Source of the DNA: Ignavibacteria bacterium
GTDB taxonomy: Bacteria; Bacteroidota; Ignavibacteria; Tepidaquicellales; OLB5
Length of the DNA stretch: 64,000 nt
Direction of reading: 5' to 3'
Assembly: GCA_017303675.1 (NCBI GenBank)
Contig: JAFLBX010000001.1
Location: forward strand, 1,685,970-1,749,969
Made by a program: the position numbers and the translations under genes
Notes under the pieces: model-generated
Told to the model about the DNA's origin: nothing
The model's input: only the letters and a program-made list of their open reading frames with translations
The model's database searches: none
In this document: positions 41,045-49,567 of the stretch, piece after piece
How the letters are laid out: each line of letters begins with the position of its first letter
Numbering within the stretch: position 1 is the first letter of the stretch

Positions 41045-41800
41045 GTGGTAGATACAGATATAATAAAATACCTGATACAAAAGCTTGAAGATAAAATAAG
41101 GACAAATCCTTTAACTCCCGAATTTGTTAAGCTTGCCAATTATTACCTGATAAACGGGAATGTATCAGAAGCTATCGAGCTTCTGCAGGCAGGGCTGAAG
41201 TTCTACCCCGGGTATGTTACTGCAAAACTTCTGCTTGGCAAGGCTTACTTAAGCAACAGGTACTTTCTGGATGCTAAGAAGCTGTTTGAAAAGCTGCTAA
41301 GTGAGCATCCTGAAATGGCAATAGCACAAAAGTACCTGGATATTGCCAATGATCTGACCAAAACAGAAGTATCAAGAAGGCATGAAGATGACATTATCCC
41401 CAAGCTTGAATTTAAAGCGCCGGTATATAATGATTATGACTATAATTACAATCTTTTCCCTACTTATGAGATAGAAGATTTCACTGCGGAAAAAATTGAC
41501 CTGGAAGAAATTGAAGAATCTAATGAATATGCTGAGTTCAGGAAAATATTTGAATCACCTCACTTTTTCCGCAAAGAAGGCTCAAAGCCTTCGTTTGAAA
41601 AGAAAAGGCTAAAAAATAAATTTGAGGTGAAAATAATAACTGAAACTCTTGCGGATATTTTTGCGAAGCAGGGGAATTATTTTGATGCAATGGAAGCTTA
41701 TACTTACCTTTTAAAAATTAAGCCTGAACGTACAGAAGTGATTGAACGAAAGATCGGCGAAGTCGAAGTACAGATAAATAAACTTATAAATGATTTTTGA
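41045..41800 (+). CDS. TPR-repeat protein
   Basis: 251 residues with at least three tetratricopeptide-like helical hairpins: about 20-50 (A-N-Y-Y-L-I-N-G-N-V-S-E-A-I-E), 54-90 (A-K-L-L-L-G-K-A-Y-L-S) and 205-240 (I-F-A-K-Q-G-N-Y-F-D-A-M-E-A-Y). A long acidic, Tyr-rich linker (about 120-180) separates them. No signal peptide. GTG start, 13 bases after the glycosyltransferase, so probably a partner or accessory of it; this is inferred from position only. Confidence 0.7.
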   Translation: MVDTDIIKYLIQKLEDKIRTNPLTPEFVKLANYYLINGNVSEAIELLQAGLKFYPGYVTAKLLLGKAYLSNRYFLDAKKLFEKLLSEHPEMAIAQKYLDIANDLTKTEVSRRHEDDIIPKLEFKAPVYNDYDYNYNLFPTYEIEDFTAEKIDLEEIEESNEYAEFRKIFESPHFFRKEGSKPSFEKKRLKNKFEVKIITETLADIFAKQGNYFDAMEAYTYLLKIKPERTEVIERKIGEVEVQINKLINDF

Positions 41801-41814
41801 TAAATATTGCTAAG

Positions 41815-41887
41815 TTTGCAAGGAACAAAGTGACGAAGCAATCTCAAAAATCAATGAGATTGCTTCGTCGTTTACACTCCTCGCAAA
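41815..41887. repeat. Large palindromic repeat between convergent genes
   Basis: Inner arms GACGAAGCAATCTC (41832-41845) and GAGATTGCTTCGTC (41856-41869) are perfectly complementary over 14 bp; outer bases TTTGCAAGGA and TCCTCGCAAA extend the palindrome with mismatches. The AGGAACAAAGTGACGAAGC style is that of a small dispersed palindromic repeat seen in many bacteria. No T run follows on either strand, so a terminator role is less likely. Confidence 0.65.
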
Positions 41888-41896
41888 TGTGTGTTC

Positions 41897-42283
41897 CTAA
41901 CCCGGTACTTGCGGCTGCACTTTAACTACCTTTTCGCCTTTTATTACAACACTGCCTGATTTAGCGCCTTTATATTTTGATACATTTTTTCCTTCTGTAT
42001 ATGCTACCGGTACTGATTTGGCATTCTTGGCTTTACTGTAAAATGCGCAGATCTCAGCAGCTATTTTAATATAATCCTTAGGTATAATTCCGTCAAAATC
42101 TTCCGGCAGCTTTAAAATTGTATGTGAACCGCTTGTTCCCCTAACGTGGAACCACAGGTCATTTTGTTTTGTGTATTTGAATGAGAGAAGGTCATTTGCT
42201 TCGGAGTGTTTGCCTACCCATACTTCAAAACCATCACCCAAGGGGAAAATGCGGAAGTATTTTAAGTTATTGTCTGATTCCAT
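41897..42283 (-). CDS. Standalone NFACT-R (DUF814) domain protein
   Basis: 128 residues that correspond to just the C-terminal RNA-binding NFACT-R domain of RqcH/FbpA-type proteins: G-F-E-V-W-V-G-K, N-D-L-L-S-F-K, N-D-L-W-F-H-V-R-G-T-S-G-S-H-T-I-L, and the I-A-A-E-I-C-A-F-Y-S-K-A block. Full-length RqcH senses stalled 50S-peptidyl-tRNA and adds alanine tails; standalone NFACT-R proteins exist but are poorly studied. ATG start preceded by AAGGAAAC. It is not part of an operon and converges with the TPR gene. Confidence 0.8.
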   Translation of the reverse strand: MESDNNLKYFRIFPLGDGFEVWVGKHSEANDLLSFKYTKQNDLWFHVRGTSGSHTILKLPEDFDGIIPKDYIKIAAEICAFYSKAKNAKSVPVAYTEGKNVSKYKGAKSGSVVIKGEKVVKVQPQVPG

Positions 42284-42432
42284 GTTTCCTTTTGTACTAA
42301 TTAATGTGTTAATGACTGAAAAATAGATATCAGAATCATTCTTTTTTTAGTATTTTATTACATTGGTACGATTATAATTTAATAAATACAATTATAAACT
42401 CATTATCTTACAAATATACTAAATCTAATCTT

Positions 42433-43653
42433 ATGAAATATTTAATTATTATAATTATTTGCACAAATGTTTATGCTCAAACAGGGTGGAACTTAGTAGG
42501 TTTACCTGTAAACACGAATTTAAATTCTATGTGTTTTGTTGGAAATGATACTGGGTTTATTGCTACAACAAATGGCAATATTCTTAAGACTACTAACTCA
42601 GGACAAAATTGGATTGTTATAAACATTGGGATTGAATTTAATTCAATTTCATTTGTTAACAGTCATACAGGATTTGCAGTGGGAGGATCTTTATTTAAAT
42701 CTACGAATGGGGGAGTAAATTGGGTGCAGCAACAAGGTGATTTTTTTATAACACAATCTGTTAAATTTATTAATGAACAAATTGGATATATTATATCATC
42801 TCTTGGGCAACCTACTTTTCCTATCTATTGCCATAGAACAATTAATGGTGGTTTAAATTGGACTTACACCAGTGTTTCTTTCGGTACACCAAATTTTAAT
42901 CCGCCTAGCTTCCCGGATACAACAAATGGTTTTTATGCCAATAATAATCGTTTCTACAAAAGTTCAAATTCGGGCAGTAATTGGAATTCAAGTTTGACTG
43001 GTTATAATTTTAACAGAATGTTTAATTTTATAAATGCGAACACTGGCTTCATTTCCTCAGAAAATCCCCCAAACAGATATATTCTCAAAACGACGAATTC
43101 TGGAAATAATTGGTCGGTAATATATCAAAATGATCAGTATTATTTTACAGGGGGTTATTTTTTAAATGAAAATATTGGCTATATAGTTGCCCCTAATGGA
43201 CCAATTTTGCATACGTCAAATAGTGGTTTAAATTGGGAAACCCAATACTCAACCCAACCATTAAATACTATACATCGCATTCTTTTTATCAATCAACAGA
43301 CCGGTTTTGCATATGGAACGAATGGACTTTTATTGAGAACAACTAATGGCGGGATTCCACTGGGAGTTCATACAGGTTCAAATGAAATTCCGGAAAAATT
43401 TCAATTATTTCAAAATTATCCCAATCCATTTAATCCGAATACTTTAATTGTTTATGATATCCCTAAAAGCACTTTCATTTCCTTGATAGTGTTTGACATT
43501 CTTGGTAAAGAATTATACACGATAAATGAATTCAAAGCACCTGGCAGATATAATTTGAATATTAATGTATCTGAACTTGCATCGGGGATCTATTTTTATT
43601 CGTTGAAAGCTGATAGATTTAAAGATATAAAGAAAATGGTTTTAATTAAGTAA
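42433..43653 (+). CDS. Second Ycf48/BNR-repeat protein with T9SS sorting domain
   Basis: 406-residue secreted protein with a short signal peptide (about 1-15, C-T-N-V-Y-A-Q), propeller repeats marked by T-N-S-G/T-N-G-G-x-x-W (near 56, 96, 139, 176, 222, 267 and 305) and a C-terminal T9SS type A sorting domain: N-Y-P-N-P-F-N-P-N-T, F-D-I-L-G-K-E, S-G-I-Y-F-Y-S-L and K-K-M-V-L-I-K. Design and length parallel the gene at 26216, though the sequences differ enough that they look like old paralogues. Noticeably AT-rich codon use compared with the atp genes next to it. Confidence 0.85.
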   Translation: MKYLIIIIICTNVYAQTGWNLVGLPVNTNLNSMCFVGNDTGFIATTNGNILKTTNSGQNWIVINIGIEFNSISFVNSHTGFAVGGSLFKSTNGGVNWVQQQGDFFITQSVKFINEQIGYIISSLGQPTFPIYCHRTINGGLNWTYTSVSFGTPNFNPPSFPDTTNGFYANNNRFYKSSNSGSNWNSSLTGYNFNRMFNFINANTGFISSENPPNRYILKTTNSGNNWSVIYQNDQYYFTGGYFLNENIGYIVAPNGPILHTSNSGLNWETQYSTQPLNTIHRILFINQQTGFAYGTNGLLLRTTNGGIPLGVHTGSNEIPEKFQLFQNYPNPFNPNTLIVYDIPKSTFISLIVFDILGKELYTINEFKAPGRYNLNINVSELASGIYFYSLKADRFKDIKKMVLIK

Positions 43654-43716
43654 TAATGCTCAAATTATCTAGTTGATAATTCTTTAGATAATCTACAGGT
43701 TCAAATTCTATAATAA

Positions 43717-43747
43717 ATAAAAAAAAAGACGTCCCATCGGGACGTCT
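43717..43747 (-). terminator. Rho-independent terminator of the atp operon
   Basis: Minus-strand AGACGTCCC, loop GAT, GGGACGTCT (plus 43727-43747; 9-bp perfect stem) followed by a long T tract (plus A run 43719-43727). It lies 27 bases after the atpG stop. Confidence 0.9.
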
Positions 43748-43773
43748 CTACAAGTTCTGTTTTAAAATATTTA

Positions 43774-44658
43774 TTATCCTTTTGAAAGTGCTTCTGCGCC
43801 GCCAACGATCTCGAGTATTTCTGTTGTGATCTTAGCCTGGCGTGCCCTGTTGTATGTAAGGTTAAGCGACTGAAGCAGGTCGTTTGCATTTGTAGTAGCT
43901 GAATCCATCGCTGTCATACGTGCTGCCTGTTCTGATGCGAATGATTCCAGCAATATGCGCCATACCTGTGTGTTCAGATGCCTGGGCAGAAGATTGGTTA
44001 CTATATCAACGCTTGAAGGCTCAAATATATAATTTGATATCTTCGATTTTTCTCCTTCTGCCTTTTCAAAGGGGGGAATAGGGAGGAACTGCTCTTCAAC
44101 GGTTTTTGACTGTATCACGGATTTGAATTCATTGTAAATTATCACAACTTTATCAAATCTTTTTTCAGTGTAACCTTTAATTATCTCTTTTACGATATTC
44201 TGCGCATCAGCAAAGGTAAGACGGTCAAAAATATTAACTGACCTTGCATACAGGTCATAATTCCTTTTTGAAAAATAATCATATGCTTTTTTACCTATCG
44301 GGAAAACTGTCAGATCATGGTTTCTTAAATATTCGCCATATTTATCATTGATTACTGAAGTAGCTGTTTTTAAAAGATTGGTATTAAAAGACCCGCAAAG
44401 GCCCCTATCTGCAGCAACCACAACAACACAGATCTTTTTTATTTCTCTCTGCTTCAGTAACTCGTTATCAAAGCTTTCAATTGTCGGGATAAGATTCCTT
44501 AAAATATCACTGATCTTCCTTGAGTAAGGCCTTGCAGCTACAACATTTTGCTGAGCCTTACGGAATTTCACCGAAGCTATCATTTTCATAGCTTTGGTAA
44601 TTTTCTCAGTATTTTTAATACTGCCTATCCTGTCGCGTATTTCTCTTAAAGTTGCCAT
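43774..44658 (-). CDS. atpG: ATP synthase F1 subunit gamma
   Basis: Central rotor shaft of F1. 294 residues; the N-terminus M-A-T-L-R-E-I-R-D-R-I-G-S-I-K-N-T-E-K-I-T-[stop of motif] with K-A-M-K-M-I-A-S-V-K and the C-terminal S-L-N-L-T-Y-N-R-A-R-Q-A-K-I-T-T-E-I are the two conserved coiled-coil ends of the family; D-R-G-L-C-G-S-F-N-T-N lies in between. Last gene of the operon in this window and directly followed by a terminator, so atpD and atpC are not downstream. Confidence 0.96.
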   Translation of the reverse strand: MATLREIRDRIGSIKNTEKITKAMKMIASVKFRKAQQNVVAARPYSRKISDILRNLIPTIESFDNELLKQREIKKICVVVVAADRGLCGSFNTNLLKTATSVINDKYGEYLRNHDLTVFPIGKKAYDYFSKRNYDLYARSVNIFDRLTFADAQNIVKEIIKGYTEKRFDKVVIIYNEFKSVIQSKTVEEQFLPIPPFEKAEGEKSKISNYIFEPSSVDIVTNLLPRHLNTQVWRILLESFASEQAARMTAMDSATTNANDLLQSLNLTYNRARQAKITTEILEIVGGAEALSKG

Positions 44659-44688
44659 TTATTGTTTTACAGCGAAATTATTTTTAAA

Positions 44689-46209
44689 TTATTTTACTGA
44701 AACTTTGAAGTTCTTTGTAAATTCATCAAGAATCTGTTTCAGTTTTGCAATTGTATCGTTGTTCAGGTCACCGGTTGAAGCAATTGTATCCAGGATATCC
44801 TTATGTTTAAGCTCCATCATTTCAAGATACTCAGATTCAAACCTTCTTACTTCACTAAGCGGAATTTCATCAAGATATCCGTTAGTACCTGCGAAAATTA
44901 TTGCAACCTGTTTTTCCACAGGATAAGGTGTATATTGGCCCTGTTTAAGAACTTCTACAAGCCTTGAACCGCGTGTTAACTGCTGCAAAGTAGCTTTATC
45001 AAGGTCACTTCCGAACTTTGTAAAAGCTTCAAGTGCCCTGTACTGAGCGAGGTCAAGCCTTAATGAACCTGCTACTTTTTTCATAGCTTTGATCTGTGCT
45101 GAGCTTCCTACACGGGATACTGAAATACCTACGTTAATAGCGGGTCTTACACCGGAGTTGAAGAGGTTAGGCTCAAGATATATCTGTCCGTCTGTAATTG
45201 AAATTACGTTTGTCGGAATATATGCAGATACGTCACCTGCCTGAGTTTCGATGATCGGCAAAGCTGTTAAGCTGCCGCCGCCGAGATCATCAGAGAGTTT
45301 TGAAGCTCTTTCGAGTAATCTTGAATGCAGGTAAAATACGTCACCGGGGTATGCTTCACGTCCCGGTGGCCTTCTGAGAAGAAGTGATACTTCACGGTAA
45401 GCAGCTGCCTGTTTTGATAAGTCATCGTAGATACAAAGAGCATGCCTGCCTGAGTCACGGAAGAACTCACCGAGTGCTGCGCCTGAATAAGGCGCTAAGA
45501 ACTGCATTGGAGCCGGATCAGAAGCCGCAGCTGTAATAACTGTAGTAAATTCCATAGCGCCGGCTTCCTGAAGCTTTGTTACCACCTGTGCTACTGTTGA
45601 TTGTTTCTGGCCAATAGCAACATATATACAAAAAACGCCTTTTCCTTTTTGGTTAATAATTGTATCAACAGCAACAGCGGTTTTACCGGTTTGCCTGTCG
45701 CCAATAATAAGCTCTCTTTGTCCTCTTCCGATTGGGATCATAGAGTCAATAGCTTTAATACCTGTCTGTAATGGCTCAACAACAGGCTGCCTTGCAATAA
45801 CGCCTAATGCTTTTCTTTCAATAGGTGAAAATTTATCTGTTGTTATCGGGCCTTTGCCGTCAACAGGCTGACCTAATGGATTAATAACCCTTCCTATCAT
45901 AGCTTCGCCAACAGGCATTGATGCAACTCTGCCGGTACGCCTTACTTCATCACCTTCTCTAACCTGTGTGTAGTCGCCAAAAAGGATACATCCTACGTTA
46001 TCTTCTTCGAGGTTAAGAGCCATACCAAATACACCATGCGGGAACTCGATAAGCTCACTTGCCATACATTTTGTAAGTCCGTATACACGGGCAACACCGT
46101 CACCTATCTGAACAACTGTTCCGACTTCATAAACATCTATCTCTTTTTCAAATCCTGATAATTGTTTTCGAAGTATCGCCGATACTTCATCTGGTTTTAC
46201 TTCAGCCAT
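44689..46209 (-). CDS. atpA: ATP synthase F1 subunit alpha
   Basis: Non-catalytic nucleotide-binding subunit, 506 residues. P-loop G-D-R-Q-T-G-K-T (170-177), [15 protein letters not shown], and the arginine-finger segment [11 protein letters not shown]-terminal R-P-like region with [10 protein letters not shown]-type motif (I-G-D-G-V-A-R). ATG start, 40 bases after atpH. Confidence 0.97.
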   Translation of the reverse strand: MAEVKPDEVSAILRKQLSGFEKEIDVYEVGTVVQIGDGVARVYGLTKCMASELIEFPHGVFGMALNLEEDNVGCILFGDYTQVREGDEVRRTGRVASMPVGEAMIGRVINPLGQPVDGKGPITTDKFSPIERKALGVIARQPVVEPLQTGIKAIDSMIPIGRGQRELIIGDRQTGKTAVAVDTIINQKGKGVFCIYVAIGQKQSTVAQVVTKLQEAGAMEFTTVITAAASDPAPMQFLAPYSGAALGEFFRDSGRHALCIYDDLSKQAAAYREVSLLLRRPPGREAYPGDVFYLHSRLLERASKLSDDLGGGSLTALPIIETQAGDVSAYIPTNVISITDGQIYLEPNLFNSGVRPAINVGISVSRVGSSAQIKAMKKVAGSLRLDLAQYRALEAFTKFGSDLDKATLQQLTRGSRLVEVLKQGQYTPYPVEKQVAIIFAGTNGYLDEIPLSEVRRFESEYLEMMELKHKDILDTIASTGDLNNDTIAKLKQILDEFTKNFKVSVK

Positions 46210-46249
46210 CTTATTATATATTTATATTAATTTTAATTTTTTATGTAGA

Positions 46250-46801
46250 TTAATTGTTAAAGCTTCCCATTGTAAATCTTTCTTTAAGAAGCTCCAGCTG
46301 CCTTATAATGCTTGCATCTATTATTCTGTCATCAACACTTGCAATAAAACCGCCTTTAATTGAGGGGTCAACTGAAAATGCTGCCTGTATATCTTTCCCG
46401 GTATAAAGTTTAAGCTTTTCTATAAGAGCTTTCTTTTCTGCTTCTGTAATTTCAACCGCTGTTTTTATCTTTGCAGGAACTATACCCTGTTTTTCATTTA
46501 CAAGCGTCATGAAATCGTCTGCTATATCATAAAGCAGATTAATTCTGTTCTTTTCGCAAAGATAAACAAGGAACTTAATTGTAAGTTCATTTACTTTTCC
46601 CTGAAACATAGCCTTAAATACTTCAGTTTTCTTTTCAGCTGAAATAACAGGTGTCAAAATAAAGTTCGAAAGTTCTTTTGAGGAATCGATCGATCTTTTA
46701 ATATCTTCCAGGTCCTGTTTTACTTTGTTTGTTGAATTTGTTTCTTCAGCAGTAAAATATAGAGCTAAATTATACTTTCTTGCTACTTTTCTGTTGGTCA
46801 T
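46250..46801 (-). CDS. atpH: ATP synthase F1 subunit delta
   Basis: Peripheral stalk subunit (OSCP type), 183 residues. N-terminal helical bundle beginning V-A-R-K-Y-N-L-A-L-Y and C-terminal part with K-L-x-x-Y-T-G-K-D-I-Q-A-A-F-S-V-D-P-S-I-K-G-G-F as in the family. Sits in the usual place between atpF and atpA. Confidence 0.92.
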   Translation of the reverse strand: MTNRKVARKYNLALYFTAEETNSTNKVKQDLEDIKRSIDSSKELSNFILTPVISAEKKTEVFKAMFQGKVNELTIKFLVYLCEKNRINLLYDIADDFMTLVNEKQGIVPAKIKTAVEITEAEKKALIEKLKLYTGKDIQAAFSVDPSIKGGFIASVDDRIIDASIIRQLELLKERFTMGSFNN

Positions 46802-46852
46802 TTATTGAATTTTTTACACACCTGATAAATTAAATAATCTGCTGTTAGGTGA

Positions 46853-47422
46853 TCAGTTTTGCGGGATCTTTCCGATAAAACCGTCAATTATCTTTTTCTG
46901 CTTTGCAGCGTCAAGATTCTCATCTATGATCTTTCCTGCAGCCTGTACAGCGAGATTTGCAATTTCATCCTTTAATGAATTCATTGCTGCAACTTTTTCT
47001 CTTTCAATTTCGCTCTTAGCCTGGCTAATCATTCTGGCCGTATCATCATTGGTCTTGCTGATAAGATCATTACGGAGCTTTTCTGCAAGCTCTTTGCCTT
47101 CTGAAATAACTTTTCTTGCATCTTCATCTGCTTTTGCAAGCAAAGCCTTGTTCTGTGCCAGTATCTTTTCCGCTTCCTGCTTCAGGTATTCGGCTTTTTC
47201 AACAGAATCCTTAATGCTCTGTTCCCTGTCATTGAGTGATTTCAATAACGGACCCCATGCAAACTTCTTTAAAATAAGCAACAGGAGGAAAAAGATGATA
47301 ATTGTCCAAATAAGCAGACCAGGTTCCACTGAAAGAAGTGTATCCTTCTTTTCATGGGGATCGCTTGAGATGAACATAATTACATTGTAAAACTTTGCTA
47401 AAAATATATAAGCTAAAGACAT
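46853..47422 (-). CDS. atpF: ATP synthase F0 subunit b
   Basis: Peripheral stalk b subunit, 189 residues: a short N-terminal region, one membrane helix (about 32-52, L-I-W-T-I-I-I-F-F-L-L-L-L-I-L), then a long charged coiled coil rich in Ala, Glu and Lys (S-L-N-D-R-E-Q-S-I, A-E-K-I-L-A-Q-N-K). It may start at a later Met (Met17), since the first 17 residues (M-S-L-A-Y-I-F-L-A-K-F) are an unusual hydrophobic extension. Confidence 0.93.
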   Translation of the reverse strand: MSLAYIFLAKFYNVIMFISSDPHEKKDTLLSVEPGLLIWTIIIFFLLLLILKKFAWGPLLKSLNDREQSIKDSVEKAEYLKQEAEKILAQNKALLAKADEDARKVISEGKELAEKLRNDLISKTNDDTARMISQAKSEIEREKVAAMNSLKDEIANLAVQAAGKIIDENLDAAKQKKIIDGFIGKIPQN

Positions 47423-47510
47423 AACTATCCTTTGTTATAAAAATTGTTTTTTGTTGTAAACCGATGTTAACCGCTCCTGCAGAAATTACAGGGGCGGTTA
47501 ACCAATTAAT

Positions 47511-47729
47511 TTACTTTCCAGCTAAAATAAAGCAGATAACGAGCGCGAAGAGTGCAACACCTTCTACCAGAGCTGCTGCGATGATCATTGTTGTTCTTAC
47601 ATCGCCAGTTGCTTCAGGCTGTCTGCCAATAGCTTCCATTGCTGATGCTGCGAGTCTACCGATTCCAAGTCCTGCGCCGATAACTGCGAGTCCTGCACCG
47701 ATTCCAGCTGCTAATGCTGCTAAGCTCAT
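47511..47729 (-). CDS. atpE: ATP synthase F0 subunit c
   Basis: Proteolipid of the c ring, 72 residues forming two helices with a polar loop R-Q-P-E (36-39). Helix 1 is glycine-rich (G-x-G-x-G-L-G-I-G). The ion-binding carboxylate is Glu56 in L-V-E-G-V-A-L-F-A-L-V; the neighbouring residues do not show the Gln...Glu-Ser/Thr signature of sodium-type rings, so proton coupling is likely. Confidence 0.96.
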   Translation of the reverse strand: MSLAALAAGIGAGLAVIGAGLGIGRLAASAMEAIGRQPEATGDVRTTMIIAAALVEGVALFALVICFILAGK

Positions 47730-47819
47730 TTGTTTTGTATCCTTTCTTAAAAGATTTTGAAGTTAATTTGTATATTGTTTAGTTGTTATTATTGTTATAA
47801 ACCTGGTATTACCTGAAAA

Positions 47820-48650
47820 TTAATGTTCCTGGTGAATTGCCATACCGATAAACAGCGCTGAGAGCATTGTGAATATATAAGCCTGTAGCACTGCTACCAG
47901 GATCTCGAGTACATATATGAACAGTGAAAATCCTATTGAAACCGGTATAACTGCGTAACCGAGCATGAATATCAATCCGATCAAAGCATAAATAACTATA
48001 TGACCTGCAGTCATGTTGGCAAACAAACGAATTGCCAATGCGAAAGGCTTTGTAAGCAGTCCCAAAAATTCAATTATCACCATAATAGGCAGAACAAAAA
48101 CCGGAACACCCGGAGGTATAAGGCCTTTAAAATACCCTATGAATCCGTTGTTCTTTATGCCGTGTATTTGTGTCATAATAAATGTGATAAGGGCAAGACC
48201 TGCTGTTACGCTGATGCTGCTTGTTCCGGTTGACATACCGGGGAAAAGACTGATAATATTAACGAACAGAATAAAAAAGAACATTGTAAAAAAGAAGGGG
48301 AGATATTTTTCAGATCCATGGCCCATTGAAGGCTTGACGACATCATCACGGACAAAGACCATAAGCATTTCAAGAAAGTTACCAAGTCCGGTGGGATGTT
48401 TTCTTTTACTGTTTGATGCTGCTGCATAACCGAATAATATTACCATTAAAATTGCCGCAACAATCAGCATAAGTATCTTCATGGATATTGACATATCCAG
48501 TGTAAAGCCGCCGATATGAATTGGCGGAATAGAAAGTACGGGTTTATCAGATATGTGATGCATGATCCAGTTTCCGTCTTCCTGAACCTTTTGTACCAAA
48601 GTTGAATCTGCCGGTGCGTGTTCCTGTATAAAAGCAGTAAGTAATGTCAT
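47820..48650 (-). CDS. atpB: ATP synthase F0 subunit a
   Basis: Stator channel subunit, 276 residues with five or six membrane helices. The essential arginine is Arg208 in F-A-L-A-I-R-L-F-A-N-M-T-A-G-H, with P-x-x-x-x-I-E-x-x-G in the preceding helix. The N-terminal ~45 residues are a periplasmic extension with H-x-x-D and H-H pairs, common in this group. ATG start. Confidence 0.96.
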   Translation of the reverse strand: MTLLTAFIQEHAPADSTLVQKVQEDGNWIMHHISDKPVLSIPPIHIGGFTLDMSISMKILMLIVAAILMVILFGYAAASNSKRKHPTGLGNFLEMLMVFVRDDVVKPSMGHGSEKYLPFFFTMFFFILFVNIISLFPGMSTGTSSISVTAGLALITFIMTQIHGIKNNGFIGYFKGLIPPGVPVFVLPIMVIIEFLGLLTKPFALAIRLFANMTAGHIVIYALIGLIFMLGYAVIPVSIGFSLFIYVLEILVAVLQAYIFTMLSALFIGMAIHQEH

Positions 48651-48671
48651 TATATTATTTCAGTGTTGATC

Positions 48672-49106
48672 TTATTTTGATTGATCCGCCGGAGCGGTTT
48701 CAAGATTATGTTTTTTTGCCTGCAATTGAATTTTATGCAGGAAATAAATTTCGATTGATATAAATAAAGTATAAAAGAAAAATACCGAGCCTACCAGGCT
48801 TAATGAATCAAGAGAAGTAAACTGTAAAAGTATAACCAAAAACAAAAGAACTACTATCAGCCTGATTCCCATTCCGCCAAATACCAGGACCATAAAGCTT
48901 TTTGTCGGCTTACTGAAAGCCATAGTATTAAGCTTGTAACCTATAACTGCATTCACTAAACTGATTATGTAACCAAAAACTATGGAATTTATCTGGTTAA
49001 CTGTAAAATATTTCCATAAAGGGTACCAGCCAAGAGCTATTACGATTAAACTGGAAATTACTATGTATTTGAAAAATCCCGGTTTATTAATCTTATTATC
49101 CTTCAT
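48672..49106 (-). CDS. AtpI-like four-helix membrane protein of the atp operon
   Basis: 144 residues with four hydrophobic segments (about 12-28, 40-58, 70-92, 100-125) and a basic C-terminus. Small membrane proteins of this type (AtpI-like) precede atpB in many atp operons and are proposed to help c-ring assembly or ion supply. The sequence itself gives no clear family signature, so the name rests on topology and position. Its ATG overlaps the stop of the upstream atpZ-like gene by 4 bases. Confidence 0.65.
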   Translation of the reverse strand: MKDNKINKPGFFKYIVISSLIVIALGWYPLWKYFTVNQINSIVFGYIISLVNAVIGYKLNTMAFSKPTKSFMVLVFGGMGIRLIVVLLFLVILLQFTSLDSLSLVGSVFFFYTLFISIEIYFLHKIQLQAKKHNLETAPADQSK

Positions 49107-49381
49107 TTTCCGGAATCTTTCTTTTTATATGTTAATGCCCTCATTAAATTAACAAATCCAGCCACAGAACCGAATAATACCCCGATTATGAGGAAAATAT
49201 TGCCGGTTTCGAGCCAATTATCAAGCCAATAGCCGCCTAAAGTACAAAGAACAATTGATGCTCCATATTGAAATGCATATTCGGCATATCGCCAGCCTGA
49301 TGTGTAAGAATTGGCAACTTTCCTTAATTCTGACGGTTTTTCAGCATCTTTTTTATCGAAAATGCCTTTATTTTCCGCCAT
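49103..49381 (-). CDS. atpZ: AtpZ/ATPase gene1-like small membrane protein
   Basis: 92 residues, two membrane helices (about 37-55 and 60-80) joined by a short turn: the pattern Y-A-x-x-x-G-A-S-I-V-L-C-T-L-G-G-Y-W-L-D followed by G-x-x-x-G-x-x-A-G-F-V-N-L is that of the AtpZ/ATPase_gene1 family, the first gene of many atp operons and linked to magnesium or assembly functions. First gene behind the operon promoter at 49409-49439. Confidence 0.8.
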   Translation of the reverse strand: MAENKGIFDKKDAEKPSELRKVANSYTSGWRYAEYAFQYGASIVLCTLGGYWLDNWLETGNIFLIIGVLFGSVAGFVNLMRALTYKKKDSGK

Positions 49382-49408
49382 TTTGTGCCAAATTTTTCAG
49401 TGAATTTA

Positions 49409-49439
49409 CAAAAATAACTAAAATTTAAACTAAAATCAA
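49409..49439 (-). promoter_or_regulatory. Bacteroidota-type promoter of the atp operon
   Basis: Minus strand TTG (plus 49437-49439), 20 bases, TATTTTTG (plus 49409-49416): exact TAnnTTTG with near-consensus spacing. The start of transcription would be near 49403, about 22 bases before the first ATG. The -7 box is identical to the one at the dcw promoter. Confidence 0.7.
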
Positions 49440-49567
49440 TTTAGGAATCTAGTGTGTTAGGGTATAAAAATGCAGTTATATGATATTACGCTGCGGAATG
49501 AAAAAGATTTTTTTAGGATTAATAAAATTGGTTTGAATTCTGGTTACAGAGAAAGAAAGACTCGTTC

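Noticed and set aside
41815-41887. The palindrome as a bidirectional terminator for the TPR and NFACT-R genes
   Set aside because: The stem is strong, but neither strand has a T run after it; a repeat element fits better, although a secondary role in ending transcripts cannot be excluded.
48013-48429. 138-residue plus-strand frame opposite atpB
   Set aside because: Shadow of a conserved gene; no independent signal.
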